Below the pieces are notes generated by a model. That model saw only the letters and a program-made list of their open reading frames with translations, was not told where the DNA came from and did not search any database. 64,000 nucleotides of DNA, from the NCBI GenBank assembly GCA_934747765.1, contig CAKVGZ010000002.1:62001-126000 (forward strand), given 5' to 3'. This document shows, piece after piece, positions 1 through 7,454 of this stretch. Source of the DNA: an uncultured Clostridia bacterium. GTDB taxonomy: Bacteria; Bacillota; Clostridia; Christensenellales; UBA1242. Position numbers and translations under genes: made by a program. The stretch's first letter is position 1. Each line of letters starts with the position of its first letter.

Positions 1-1074
1 CATATGTTTTTCGCGCTTTGAAAGTGCACTGCGAATTTTCTTCAGGTCAGATTCCGTCACATGGGTCAGCAACTTGATTTCACTCCTGTTTTTTCCAAGA
101 GCGCTGGCAATAAGCCAATCTGCTTCTGCCTCGTCGTCAATTCCAACAGCCAATAATCGTGATTTAACTTCACTGTAAACAACGCTTAAAGCCACTCCGC
201 CAAAAACTGCATCTCCAATCAATCTTTCTTCATTTTCAATCATCAACAAAACCTCGTTCATTGCCGAAAACGCAAGTTCACGTTCAGTTTGTCCTGGAAT
301 TTCACAAGTTAAAAATGCAACTGGAGTTATTATAATTTTTGAAAATAATGAATTTTTAAACTCCAAAAGTTTGAGAATTTCATAAACAATTGAAAAACTT
401 CCAAGAATAATTGCAATATTAATCAAAAATCTGAACAAAAAGTTTATTTCAGCAACAACAAATGATACCACAAAAATTGATAAAAAGAAACCACAAATGA
501 TATAATTCAAAAAATTTGTTGAAAGATAATATGAATCAATTCGTTTTTTCTCATAATTTGCTTTAGCCAAATTGCCAGCTCCGTTGTTTCTATAAAACTG
601 GCGCATGGATGGAATAAATCTTAAAGAGAGCAAAATTATTGCCAAAAGACCAACTCTGACAATGCCCATGATAAAAGCCACAAGATAAAGCCCTAGCCCA
701 TTATCTCGAAGCATCGAAAAGAAAAAATATGGAATTAAAATTAATCCAACAAATCCAATCAGCGCACCCAAAAGTCCACAAATTGTTAGCATAACAACGC
801 TCTTTTGAATTTTCAATTTCTTAGCAACTTTATCTTCAAAATCTTCTTTGCTTTTGCCTAGACTAAGTTGCGAGCGATTTAAAGAGATAATAAAAACATA
901 AATTCCAAATATTAATAGCGAAAGTCCACGCAAAAAAGGAATGTTCATTCCCCAAAAATCTTTTTTGTCTTTGAAAGAAACAACATCAATTTTTCCTTTA
1001 TCATTTATGGTTGCAATAACTCTATTGTTTTTATGCGATGCAACACTTCCTTTTGGAACTGGAAAGAAAATCAT
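1..1074 (-). CDS. DUF1385 (YqhQ-like) membrane protein fused to PrmC N-terminal domain, cut by window edge
   Basis: An open frame of 358 codons without a stop runs from an ATG at 1074 off the left edge. The first ~290 residues contain several hydrophobic segments and resemble DUF1385/YqhQ: a basic start, FLRGL before the first membrane segment, and a CEIPGQTERELAFSAMNEV stretch like that family's C-terminal region. The last ~70 visible residues (VKSRLLAVGIDDEAEADWLI, then EIKLLTHVTESDL) look like the helical substrate-recognition domain of PrmC/HemK, the methyltransferase acting on the GGQ glutamine of release factors. DUF1385 and prmC are commonly adjacent genes downstream of rpmE, so a fusion fits the context. 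The catalytic NPPY part would lie outside the window. There is no clear Shine-Dalgarno, so the start is uncertain. Confidence 0.72.
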   Translation of the reverse strand, partial: MIFFPVPKGSVASHKNNRVIATINDKGKIDVVSFKDKKDFWGMNIPFLRGLSLLIFGIYVFIISLNRSQLSLGKSKEDFEDKVAKKLKIQKSVVMLTICGLLGALIGFVGLILIPYFFFSMLRDNGLGLYLVAFIMGIVRVGLLAIILLSLRFIPSMRQFYRNNGAGNLAKANYEKKRIDSYYLSTNFLNYIICGFFLSIFVVSFVVAEINFLFRFLINIAIILGSFSIVYEILKLLEFKNSLFSKIIITPVAFLTCEIPGQTERELAFSAMNEVLLMIENEERLIGDAVFGGVALSVVYSEVKSRLLAVGIDDEAEADWLIASALGKNRSEIKLLTHVTESDLKKIRSALSKREKHM

Positions 1075-1091
1075 AAAAAAAGTGTTGCCAA

Positions 1092-1125
1092 AAACAAAAA
1101 AAAACAAACATTTCTGTTTGTTTTT
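1092..1125 (-). terminator. terminator downstream of rpmE
   Basis: An A/T-rich 11-bp stem (1100-1110 with 1115-1125) with loop TTTC is followed on the minus strand by a T-rich run. It lies between rpmE and the DUF1385-PrmC gene, so read-through or a separate start is needed for the latter. Confidence 0.6.
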
Positions 1126-1129
1126 TGTG

Positions 1130-1333
1130 TTATTTCCCAAGTCTTTTGTTAAATCTTTCAACACGACCACTTGTGTCAACAATCTTTTGTTTTCCAGTGA
1201 AGAATGGGTGACATTTGTTGCAAATATCAATTTTCATTTGGTCACCATCAATTGTTGAACCAGTTTTGAAACTATTTCCACAAGCACATGTAACTGTAAC
1301 TTCATGATAATTTGGGTGCAAATTTTCTTTCAT
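1130..1333 (-). CDS. rpmE: 50S ribosomal protein L31, zinc-binding type
   Basis: Small basic 67-residue protein of the large ribosomal subunit. The start MKENLHPNY and the CAC...CNKCHPF cysteines (about residues 16, 18, 38 and 41) identify L31 of the zinc-binding (C+) type rather than the zinc-free paralogue. The ATG follows an AGGAGGG Shine-Dalgarno, only 14 nt after the pnp stop codon, so it is probably co-transcribed with pnp. In zinc-containing L31 these cysteines bind one zinc ion. The order rpsO-pnp-rpmE-DUF1385/prmC joins two common Firmicutes gene pairs. Confidence 0.95.
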   Translation of the reverse strand: MKENLHPNYHEVTVTCACGNSFKTGSTIDGDQMKIDICNKCHPFFTGKQKIVDTSGRVERFNKRLGK

Positions 1334-1347
1334 TTTTCCCTCCTTGT

Positions 1348-3441
1348 TTATTCTTTTCCAACAAGTTTGAGGTCAACTCTTCCCTTGTTGTCAATTTTTA
1401 TAACTTCAACTTCAACTTCATCTCCAACTTTAACAACGTCTTCAACTTTCTCAACACGTTTTGATGAAAGTTTGGAAATATGAATCATTCCATCTTTCCC
1501 AGGAGCAATTTCAACAAAAGCGCCAAATTGCATAATTTTAACAACTTTTCCTGAGTAGATTTTACCAACTTCAAGTTCTTCAACAATTCCTAAAATGATA
1601 TTTTTTGCTTTTTCAGCCATATCTGAATCAGGAGTTGCAATGAAAACTTGACCTTCATCAGTGATATCAATCTTAACACCAGTTTCTTCGATGATTTTGT
1701 TAATTGTTTTTCCACCAGAACCAATAACATCTTTGATTGTGTCTGGATTGATTGAGAATGTGATAATTTTTGGAGCATATTTTGAAAGTTCAGGTCTTGG
1801 CTTGTCAATAACTGAAAGCATTTTATCCAAGATATAAAGCCTTCCTTGGCGAGCTTGTTCAAGAGCAGTTGTCAAAATTTCTTCGTCAATCCCTTTGATT
1901 TTTATGTCCATTTGAATTGCAGTGATTCCTTTGGTTGTTCCAGTAACTTTGAAGTCCATGTCGCCAAGGAAATCTTCAAGGCCTTGAATGTCCGAAAGCA
2001 CAGCAACTTTTTTGGATTCTTCATCTTTGATGAGTCCCATTGCAATTCCGGCCACTGGAGATTTGATTGGAACACCAGCATCCATAAGCGCAAGAGTTGA
2101 ACCGCAAGTGCTTGCCATCGAAGATGATCCGTTTGACGAAAGAACTTCACTAACAAGTCTTATTGCATAAGGGAACTCTTCTTCTGAAGGAATAACAGGC
2201 TCAAGAGCTCTTTCTGCAAGAGCGCCGTGCCCAATTTCTCTTCTGCCTGGGCTTTTGAGAGGTTTTGCTTCTCCTGTTGCATATCCTGGCATGTTGTAGT
2301 GATGCATGTAACGTTTGCTGTCTTCATCGTCTAACCCTTCAAGTTTTTGCATATCAGAAATTGTTCCAAGAGTCAAAGTTGTTAGAACTTGTGTTTGTCC
2401 ACGTGTGAACACACCAGTTCCATGAACTCTTGGCAAAACACTAACATCGCACCAAATTGGACGAATTTCTGTTGTTTGTCTTCCATCAGGTCTAACACCT
2501 TTGTTAAGAATTTTTGAACGAACAGTTTCTTTTGTTATTTTGTAAATAACTGCGCCAATTTGTTTTTCTTGTTCTGGGAAGATTTCAGCAAAATGAGCAT
2601 AAATCTCTTCTTCTGCTTTGTCTTGTTTTGCTTGTCTTTCTTGACGGTCGAATTCGTCAAGTGCTTTTTCAATCAAAGGTGTTGCAAATTCTCTAACTGC
2701 CTTGTTGATTTCTTCATCAACAGTTTCATAGGCAATTTTTTCATTGAGAGGTTTCCCAATTTTTGCTTTAACATCTTTTATGAATTTAACAATTTTTTTG
2801 ATTTCTTCATGACCAAACATGATTCCATCAAGCATTTGTTTTTCAGTTACTTCTTTTGCCCCTGCTTCAACCATCAAAATTGCTTCTTCAGTTCCGCTGA
2901 GCATAAGGTGCATCAAACTCTTTTCCTTTTGTTCAAGGTCTGGGTTGATGACATATTTCCCGTCAACAAGCCCAACACAAACAGAACCGGTTGGTCCCAT
3001 GAAAGGAATGTCCGAAATGCTGAGTGCAAAACTTGAACCAAGCATAGCAAGTGGTTCAGGTGCAATGTTAGGGTCAACAGACATTGCAGTTGCAACAACT
3101 GTAACATCATTGTAGAACCCTTTTGGAAAAAGTGGACGAAGAGGACGGTCGATAAGTCTTGATGTTAAAATCGCTTTGTCGCTTGCCCTTCCTTCTCTTT
3201 TCTTAAATCCGCCTGGGATTTTTCCAACAGCGTACATTTTTTCTTCAAAATCAACAGAAAGTGGGAAGAAATCGATTCCAGGTCTTGGAACAGGACTCAT
3301 GTTAACGTTAACTAAAACAGCAGTTTCACCGCATCTAACCAAGCAACTTCCGCTTGATTGCTCGCAGAATTTGCCAGTTTCAAAAGTAACTTTTCTGCCA
3401 CCAATTTCAATTTCAAAGATATTTGCTTCTTTGTTTGACAT
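1348..3441 (-). CDS. pnp: polyribonucleotide nucleotidyltransferase (PNPase)
   Basis: 697 residues, normal family length. PNPase degrades RNA 3' to 5' by phosphorolysis and can add tails in reverse; it acts as a trimer in the cytoplasm. Two RNase PH-like domains are visible (about 10-230 and 310-540, the second with the GDMDFKVTGT active-site segment), then a KH domain around the VIGSGGKTINKI motif and a C-terminal S1 domain (GAFVEIAPGKDGMIHISKL). It lies 39 nt downstream of rpsO in the same orientation. That rpsO-pnp arrangement is widely conserved. Confidence 0.98.
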   Translation of the reverse strand: MSNKEANIFEIEIGGRKVTFETGKFCEQSSGSCLVRCGETAVLVNVNMSPVPRPGIDFFPLSVDFEEKMYAVGKIPGGFKKREGRASDKAILTSRLIDRPLRPLFPKGFYNDVTVVATAMSVDPNIAPEPLAMLGSSFALSISDIPFMGPTGSVCVGLVDGKYVINPDLEQKEKSLMHLMLSGTEEAILMVEAGAKEVTEKQMLDGIMFGHEEIKKIVKFIKDVKAKIGKPLNEKIAYETVDEEINKAVREFATPLIEKALDEFDRQERQAKQDKAEEEIYAHFAEIFPEQEKQIGAVIYKITKETVRSKILNKGVRPDGRQTTEIRPIWCDVSVLPRVHGTGVFTRGQTQVLTTLTLGTISDMQKLEGLDDEDSKRYMHHYNMPGYATGEAKPLKSPGRREIGHGALAERALEPVIPSEEEFPYAIRLVSEVLSSNGSSSMASTCGSTLALMDAGVPIKSPVAGIAMGLIKDEESKKVAVLSDIQGLEDFLGDMDFKVTGTTKGITAIQMDIKIKGIDEEILTTALEQARQGRLYILDKMLSVIDKPRPELSKYAPKIITFSINPDTIKDVIGSGGKTINKIIEETGVKIDITDEGQVFIATPDSDMAEKAKNIILGIVEELEVGKIYSGKVVKIMQFGAFVEIAPGKDGMIHISKLSSKRVEKVEDVVKVGDEVEVEVIKIDNKGRVDLKLVGKE

Positions 3442-3480
3442 TTTTAATTCTCCTTATAAAAATTCTTCCCTTTATTAAGC

Positions 3481-3741
3481 CTATCTGATTCCCAAAGATT
3501 TTTTAAGTTCACGATAAGCGTTGATGTCTTTTGCTTCTAAATATTTGAGAAGACCTTTTCTTTGGCCAACCAATTGGAGAAGCCCACGACGTGAATGATT
3601 ATCTTTGTGGTTAACTTTCAAGTGTTCTGTCAAGTGATTGATTCTTTCAGTTAAAAGAGCAATTTGAACTTGAGGAGAACCTGTGTCACTTTCAGATAAA
3701 CGATATTTTTCGATAATCTCTTTTTTAACGTTCTTTTCCAT
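3481..3741 (-). CDS. rpsO: 30S ribosomal protein S15
   Basis: 86 residues starting MEKNVKKEIIEKY and ending KKSLGIR, with the SDTGSPQVQIALLTERI segment diagnostic of S15, which binds the central domain of 16S rRNA. The reading frame is open further upstream, but I chose the ATG at 3741 because a TAGGAGGT Shine-Dalgarno sits just before it and the protein then matches the universal S15 N-terminus. The ~100 nt before it could form a leader; S15 represses its own mRNA in several bacteria, but I do not see a specific control structure here. Confidence 0.97.
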   Translation of the reverse strand: MEKNVKKEIIEKYRLSESDTGSPQVQIALLTERINHLTEHLKVNHKDNHSRRGLLQLVGQRKGLLKYLEAKDINAYRELKKSLGIR

Positions 3742-3842
3742 TTTTAAACCTCCTATAAAAATTCGCTTTGAACAATGCAAGTCGTAAAATATCGGAGATT
3801 CGCGACCAACTTTGCTCAAAGTACCACGCTAGTATATCACAC

Positions 3843-3875
3843 AAAAAAAAAGTTGTAAAGGATTTTCACAACTTT
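3843..3875 (-). terminator. terminator of the lytic transglycosylase gene
   Basis: 8-bp stem (3849-3856 with 3868-3875) followed by nine T on the minus strand, just after the stop at 3887. Confidence 0.85.
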
Positions 3876-3886
3876 AGTATATATAT

Positions 3887-4480
3887 TTATCTAAATTTTT
3901 TTGAATAAATTTTTATATTCCGATTGACCTTTTCAACATAGTCTTTTGTTTCGCTGTATGGAATTTTTTTCAGCACTTTTCCGTCGCTGGAATATTCTTT
4001 TTTTGAAAGCCAGTTTTTAACAACTCCCTCGCCGGCATTATAGGCACATAGAGCAACATCCATGTCCCCAAATTTGGTCAAAAGATACGAAAAATAGCAC
4101 GTTCCAACACGAATGTTTGTTGTGGGCTCAAGCAACTCACCTTCTTTGGTTTTTTCGTCATAAAGCGAACTTTCCAGTTCAGGATTTTTGCTGATGCTGA
4201 ACCCAGAAAGCCTTTGAATTGTCCAACTTGCAGTTGAAGGCAAAACTTGCATAAGTCCCACCGCACCTTTCCTTGAAACTGCCTTTTCATTAAATTTGCT
4301 TTCCGCATTAATTATGCTTGCAATTGTTTCTGCAGGCACGCCAAACTCTTTGCTTGCCGAAATTATTTCATCTTTATATTTGAGTGGATAAAAGATGTTG
4401 TTGTATGAAAAAATCAAAAAACCAGCAATCAAAATCGCCAAAATTATTCCAAAAAAAGAAAGTAAAATTGCTTTTTTCAC
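3887..4480 (-). CDS. membrane-anchored lytic transglycosylase, SLT domain
   Basis: 197 residues. An N-terminal membrane segment (about 5-25) is followed by an SLT (Slt70/MltE-like) fold. The likely catalytic glutamate is Glu60 in NAESKFNE, followed by the GLMQ motif (75-78) and later AYNAG, the standard signature of peptidoglycan lytic transglycosylases that cleave MurNAc-GlcNAc bonds to 1,6-anhydro products. It acts outside the membrane. The start codon is GTG at 4480, six bases after a TAAAAT -10-like box and without a Shine-Dalgarno, so the message is probably leaderless. It is a single-gene unit divergent from secD. Confidence 0.9.
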   Translation of the reverse strand: MKKAILLSFFGIILAILIAGFLIFSYNNIFYPLKYKDEIISASKEFGVPAETIASIINAESKFNEKAVSRKGAVGLMQVLPSTASWTIQRLSGFSISKNPELESSLYDEKTKEGELLEPTTNIRVGTCYFSYLLTKFGDMDVALCAYNAGEGVVKNWLSKKEYSSDGKVLKKIPYSETKDYVEKVNRNIKIYSKKFR

Positions 4481-4534
4481 ATTCTTATTTTATGAAATAT
4501 TATCTATTTTATAATATTTAAGGTTATAATTTAG

Positions 4535-4563
4535 TTGACTTAAATTTTTTAGTTGTTTATAAT
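4535..4563 (+). promoter_or_regulatory. sigma-A type promoter of secDF
   Basis: TTGACT at 4535-4540, 17-base spacer, TATAAT at 4558-4563. Start of transcription expected near 4570, giving a short leader with an AAAGGA Shine-Dalgarno before secD. Confidence 0.85.
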
Positions 4564-4591
4564 CAACTAGCAATTTAAAAGGAAAATAGAC

Positions 4592-5905
4592 ATGGAAAAG
4601 AAAAAAGCAATCGCAAAAATAACATTAATTTCAATCTTAGTTGCTCTTTTGTTGGTTTTTTCAATCATCAGTTTCATGCCAAAAAATGCTGTTAAAGGAT
4701 TTGCAGGGTTTGCAGGTTCAATAACAAAAGGCATGGATGTTGAAGGCGGGATTTATGCATCCTACACTCCATCAAAACTTGGAACAATGACAGATGCAGA
4801 ATTTGCAAAAGGCATCGATTCAACTTTTGAGAGAATCAACAGTTTGATTGAACAAAAAGGTTATGAGGATGCAAGAGTTTATCTTGGCTCAGACAACAAA
4901 ATTCGAATTGAGGCACCAAACACTGATGATGCAAAAAAAATTCTTTCACTGATTGGCTCAGGCGAATTTAAAATCAAAACTTCAAGTTCAACTGATGCTG
5001 AAACAAAACTTTCTGGAAAGAATGTAACTTCTGCTTTTGCAATGCAAGACCCAACAACAGGATATTGGGGAACATACATTGGCTTTGATGAATCAGGCGC
5101 TTCTGCTCTTTCTTCAATAACAGAACGAGCAAGTTCATCCTCCGTTAATTTGTTTTTTTATCGTGGAGATAGCACAAGCTATTTCTTCACCCTCAAAGTT
5201 TCAAATCATATAACAAACAATTTCTTGTTCATATCTTCATCAAATGGATCAATGCAAAAAGATGACGCAATTGACCTTGCAATTCAAGTTTCAACAGGAA
5301 GTTTCGAAACAGAGTTGTCGATTAACGGCGATGTTTATGATATAAGTGCTTCAAGTGGAAGCGAGAGCCTCCTTGGAATAACAATTGCTGGCGCAGTTGC
5401 AATTGCATTCATAATTATAATCTTTGGCGTTGTGTATAAAGAACTTGGACTGATGGCAATTCTTTCAATTTTGCTTTTCGTTGGAAGCACACTGTTCTTC
5501 ATGCAAGCAATTCCTGTCATCACTCTTTCAGTTGGAAGTTTGGGCGCAGTTTTGGCAGGCGTGATTTTGATTACATCACTTCACATTATTTTGCTTGAGA
5601 AAATCAAAAGTGAATATCAACTTGGCAAAAAATTGAAAACTTCAATCAAAACTGGCTACAAAAAATGTGTTGCACTTGTTTCAGAAATTTGCGGAAGCAT
5701 TGCAATAATTTCAACAGTCATGTACTTTGTTTGCCATGGTGCAATGAAAAGTTTCTCGATGATAATGATTGCTTGTTCAATTTTGAGTTTGATCATCACT
5801 CTCTTCTTCACCTATCATCTCAATTGGTCATACTCAATCTTCAATCCATCAAACGCAAAACGTGTAAACTTCACAAGGGAGGAAAATGTTGATGAAATCG
5901 AATAA
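4592..5905 (+). CDS. secD: protein translocase subunit SecD
   Basis: 437 residues. SecD with SecF uses the proton motive force to assist SecYEG-driven protein export. Visible: an N-terminal membrane segment (about 8-30), the KGMDVEGGIYASY motif equivalent to the family's LGLDLQGG, the P1 extracytoplasmic domain, and a C-terminal block of about five membrane segments (from ~residue 265). Unusually, the fourth-segment motif that normally reads AVDANVLIFERIKEE is LITSLHIILLEKIKSE here, so the conserved aspartate is missing. It overlaps secF, and a terminator follows secF, so the two form one operon. Confidence 0.93.
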   Translation: MEKKKAIAKITLISILVALLLVFSIISFMPKNAVKGFAGFAGSITKGMDVEGGIYASYTPSKLGTMTDAEFAKGIDSTFERINSLIEQKGYEDARVYLGSDNKIRIEAPNTDDAKKILSLIGSGEFKIKTSSSTDAETKLSGKNVTSAFAMQDPTTGYWGTYIGFDESGASALSSITERASSSSVNLFFYRGDSTSYFFTLKVSNHITNNFLFISSSNGSMQKDDAIDLAIQVSTGSFETELSINGDVYDISASSGSESLLGITIAGAVAIAFIIIIFGVVYKELGLMAILSILLFVGSTLFFMQAIPVITLSVGSLGAVLAGVILITSLHIILLEKIKSEYQLGKKLKTSIKTGYKKCVALVSEICGSIAIISTVMYFVCHGAMKSFSMIMIACSILSLIITLFFTYHLNWSYSIFNPSNAKRVNFTREENVDEIE

Positions 5906-6878
5906 ACTATCTCAAAAAATAAAAGACATGAATCCAAACTTCGTTAAACATGCATTCTATTATCTTGGAGTGATTGGAGCGATTCTTCTCACAGCAATCA
6001 TATTAGTTTCGGTCATAGGTTTTAAACTTGGATTTGATTTTAAAGGTGGAACCATCATTGAAGTGGTTTATGGCGTGGAAACAGACGAAAACGGCGATGC
6101 ATATCCTGGCGGTGCACCTTATAACGAAAGTTCAACAAAAGAAAAACTTGGCAAAGTTGTGGGCGGAAAATTTGAAGTTTCGTCAGTTCAAACAGCAAAA
6201 GGTGAATTTGGAAACACCGTTGTTCTTAAGTTAACTTCAAATAAAAAACTAACTTCTGCTCAAATTGACGAATTAAAAACAAAGTTATTTGAAGAGTTCG
6301 ATAAATATTCTCCAACAGGCCTTATTCAATCAAAGTACATTTCAGTTTCATCTGTTAATGGAACAAAAGCTGATGTTGCAAAATATGCATCAATAGCATT
6401 GGCAACTGCAATCGTTCTTCTTGCAATTGGAACACTGATTCGTTATGGAGTTTCAAGCGCAGTTTCAATTTTGCTCACTTCAATAATAAATGTCCTTCTC
6501 TGCATGGGTGTTGCTCTCATCTGCAGAACAACAGTTGATGTTCAATTTGTTGGAAGCGTTTTGACAGTGTTCGTGTTAACACTAATCAGCAATCTGATTT
6601 ACTTCGATAAACTTCGTGATTTGAAAAAGAACGCAAAAACAAGCGTCCTTGGAAGAAAAGAACAAGCAAATTTAGCAGGAAAACAAATTCTTATCCCAGT
6701 TGGAATTATTTTGGGAATTTCGTTAATCTGCACAATCCTTTTAACTGGATTTGGAACATTGTCGATAAGATCATTTGGCATTCCAGTTTTGATAAGCACA
6801 ATTTTTGTTGCTCTTTCAACTGTCTATCTCTGTCCAATGTTTTACAACTATATAACATTAAAGAAAAGTGGCAAATAA
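5892..6878 (+). CDS. secF: protein translocase subunit SecF
   Basis: Partner of SecD; 328 residues from the second of two in-frame ATGs. ATG 5892 lies 9 bases after an AGGGAGG Shine-Dalgarno, whereas ATG 5886 is only 3 bases away, so 5892 is preferred. The gene overlaps the end of secD, implying translational coupling. GFKLGFDFKGGTIIEV after the first membrane segment is the SecF signature, and five more membrane segments follow. The segment normally reading SINDTVVVFDRIRE is LISNLIYFDKLRD, again without the conserved aspartate. Its stop codon lies in the loop of the terminator hairpin. Confidence 0.92.
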   Translation: MKSNKLSQKIKDMNPNFVKHAFYYLGVIGAILLTAIILVSVIGFKLGFDFKGGTIIEVVYGVETDENGDAYPGGAPYNESSTKEKLGKVVGGKFEVSSVQTAKGEFGNTVVLKLTSNKKLTSAQIDELKTKLFEEFDKYSPTGLIQSKYISVSSVNGTKADVAKYASIALATAIVLLAIGTLIRYGVSSAVSILLTSIINVLLCMGVALICRTTVDVQFVGSVLTVFVLTLISNLIYFDKLRDLKKNAKTSVLGRKEQANLAGKQILIPVGIILGISLICTILLTGFGTLSIRSFGIPVLISTIFVALSTVYLCPMFYNYITLKKSGK

Positions 6879-6890
6879 GCCACTTTTTTT
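6864..6890 (+). terminator. secDF terminator
   Basis: Stem AAGTGGC/GCCACTT (6866-6872 with 6879-6885) followed by T7. The secF stop codon is in the loop. Confidence 0.88.
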
Positions 6891-7454
6891 ATGAATATAA
6901 TTAATTTCTTTTCAAAAAATAAATTTATGGAAAAATTTAAGAATATTTGTTTTTATTTAAGCAGTTTCATTCCACTATATTTTCTTATAATAATCAAAGA
7001 ACTTCTTGAAATAGTGAACGGAAACTTAACGTTTAATATAACCAACTCCATCATGTTGGCAATTAATCTTCTTATGATTGTTTTTGGAATTGTTGGATTT
7101 GTTTTGAATTTTAAAAGCAAAAATTATTCGGAGATTGAAATTGTTGATTATAAAAACGTGACTTGTTCAAACTTCTTTCCATATTTTCCACTTTTTGTTT
7201 TGTTTGCTCTTGCGTTTGAATTGCAGTTTATAAGCATGTCGGTTGTTTATCTTTTGATTATACTAATGGTTGGAATTGTGTACGTGAAAAATGAACTTTT
7301 TTATGTCAATCCATTTTTAAACATAATCGGTTTTTCAACTTATGAACTGACGTATCTTTATGCAGGGCGAAAACAAAAAACATTTGTCTTTTCGTTTTCA
7401 CAATTGAAAAATGGAAAGGCTCACCTTGGAACAAATTTTGTGAAAGTTATTTGA
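6891..7454 (+). CDS. hypothetical integral membrane protein
   Basis: 187 residues with four to five hydrophobic segments (for example SSFIPLYFLIIIKEL, INLLMIVFGIVGFVL, FPLFVLFALAFEL and VVYLLIILMVGIV). I do not recognise the family. The first ATG abuts the secF terminator and has no Shine-Dalgarno. A TATAAT at 6896-6901 would put transcription start after it, in which case ATG 6927 (MEKFKNICF) is the true start. The last 8 bases overlap the convergent ligD gene. Confidence 0.6.
   Translation: MNIINFFSKNKFMEKFKNICFYLSSFIPLYFLIIIKELLEIVNGNLTFNITNSIMLAINLLMIVFGIVGFVLNFKSKNYSEIEIVDYKNVTCSNFFPYFPLFVLFALAFELQFISMSVVYLLIILMVGIVYVKNELFYVNPFLNIIGFSTYELTYLYAGRKQKTFVFSFSQLKNGKAHLGTNFVKVI

Noticed and set aside
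2560..3036. 158-codon plus-strand frame
   Set aside because: Phe/Cys-rich antisense of pnp.
6891..7454. Idea that the small membrane protein is a KwaA-like defence protein
   Set aside because: Only general similarity in length and membrane-helix number; no KwaB partner gene next to it.
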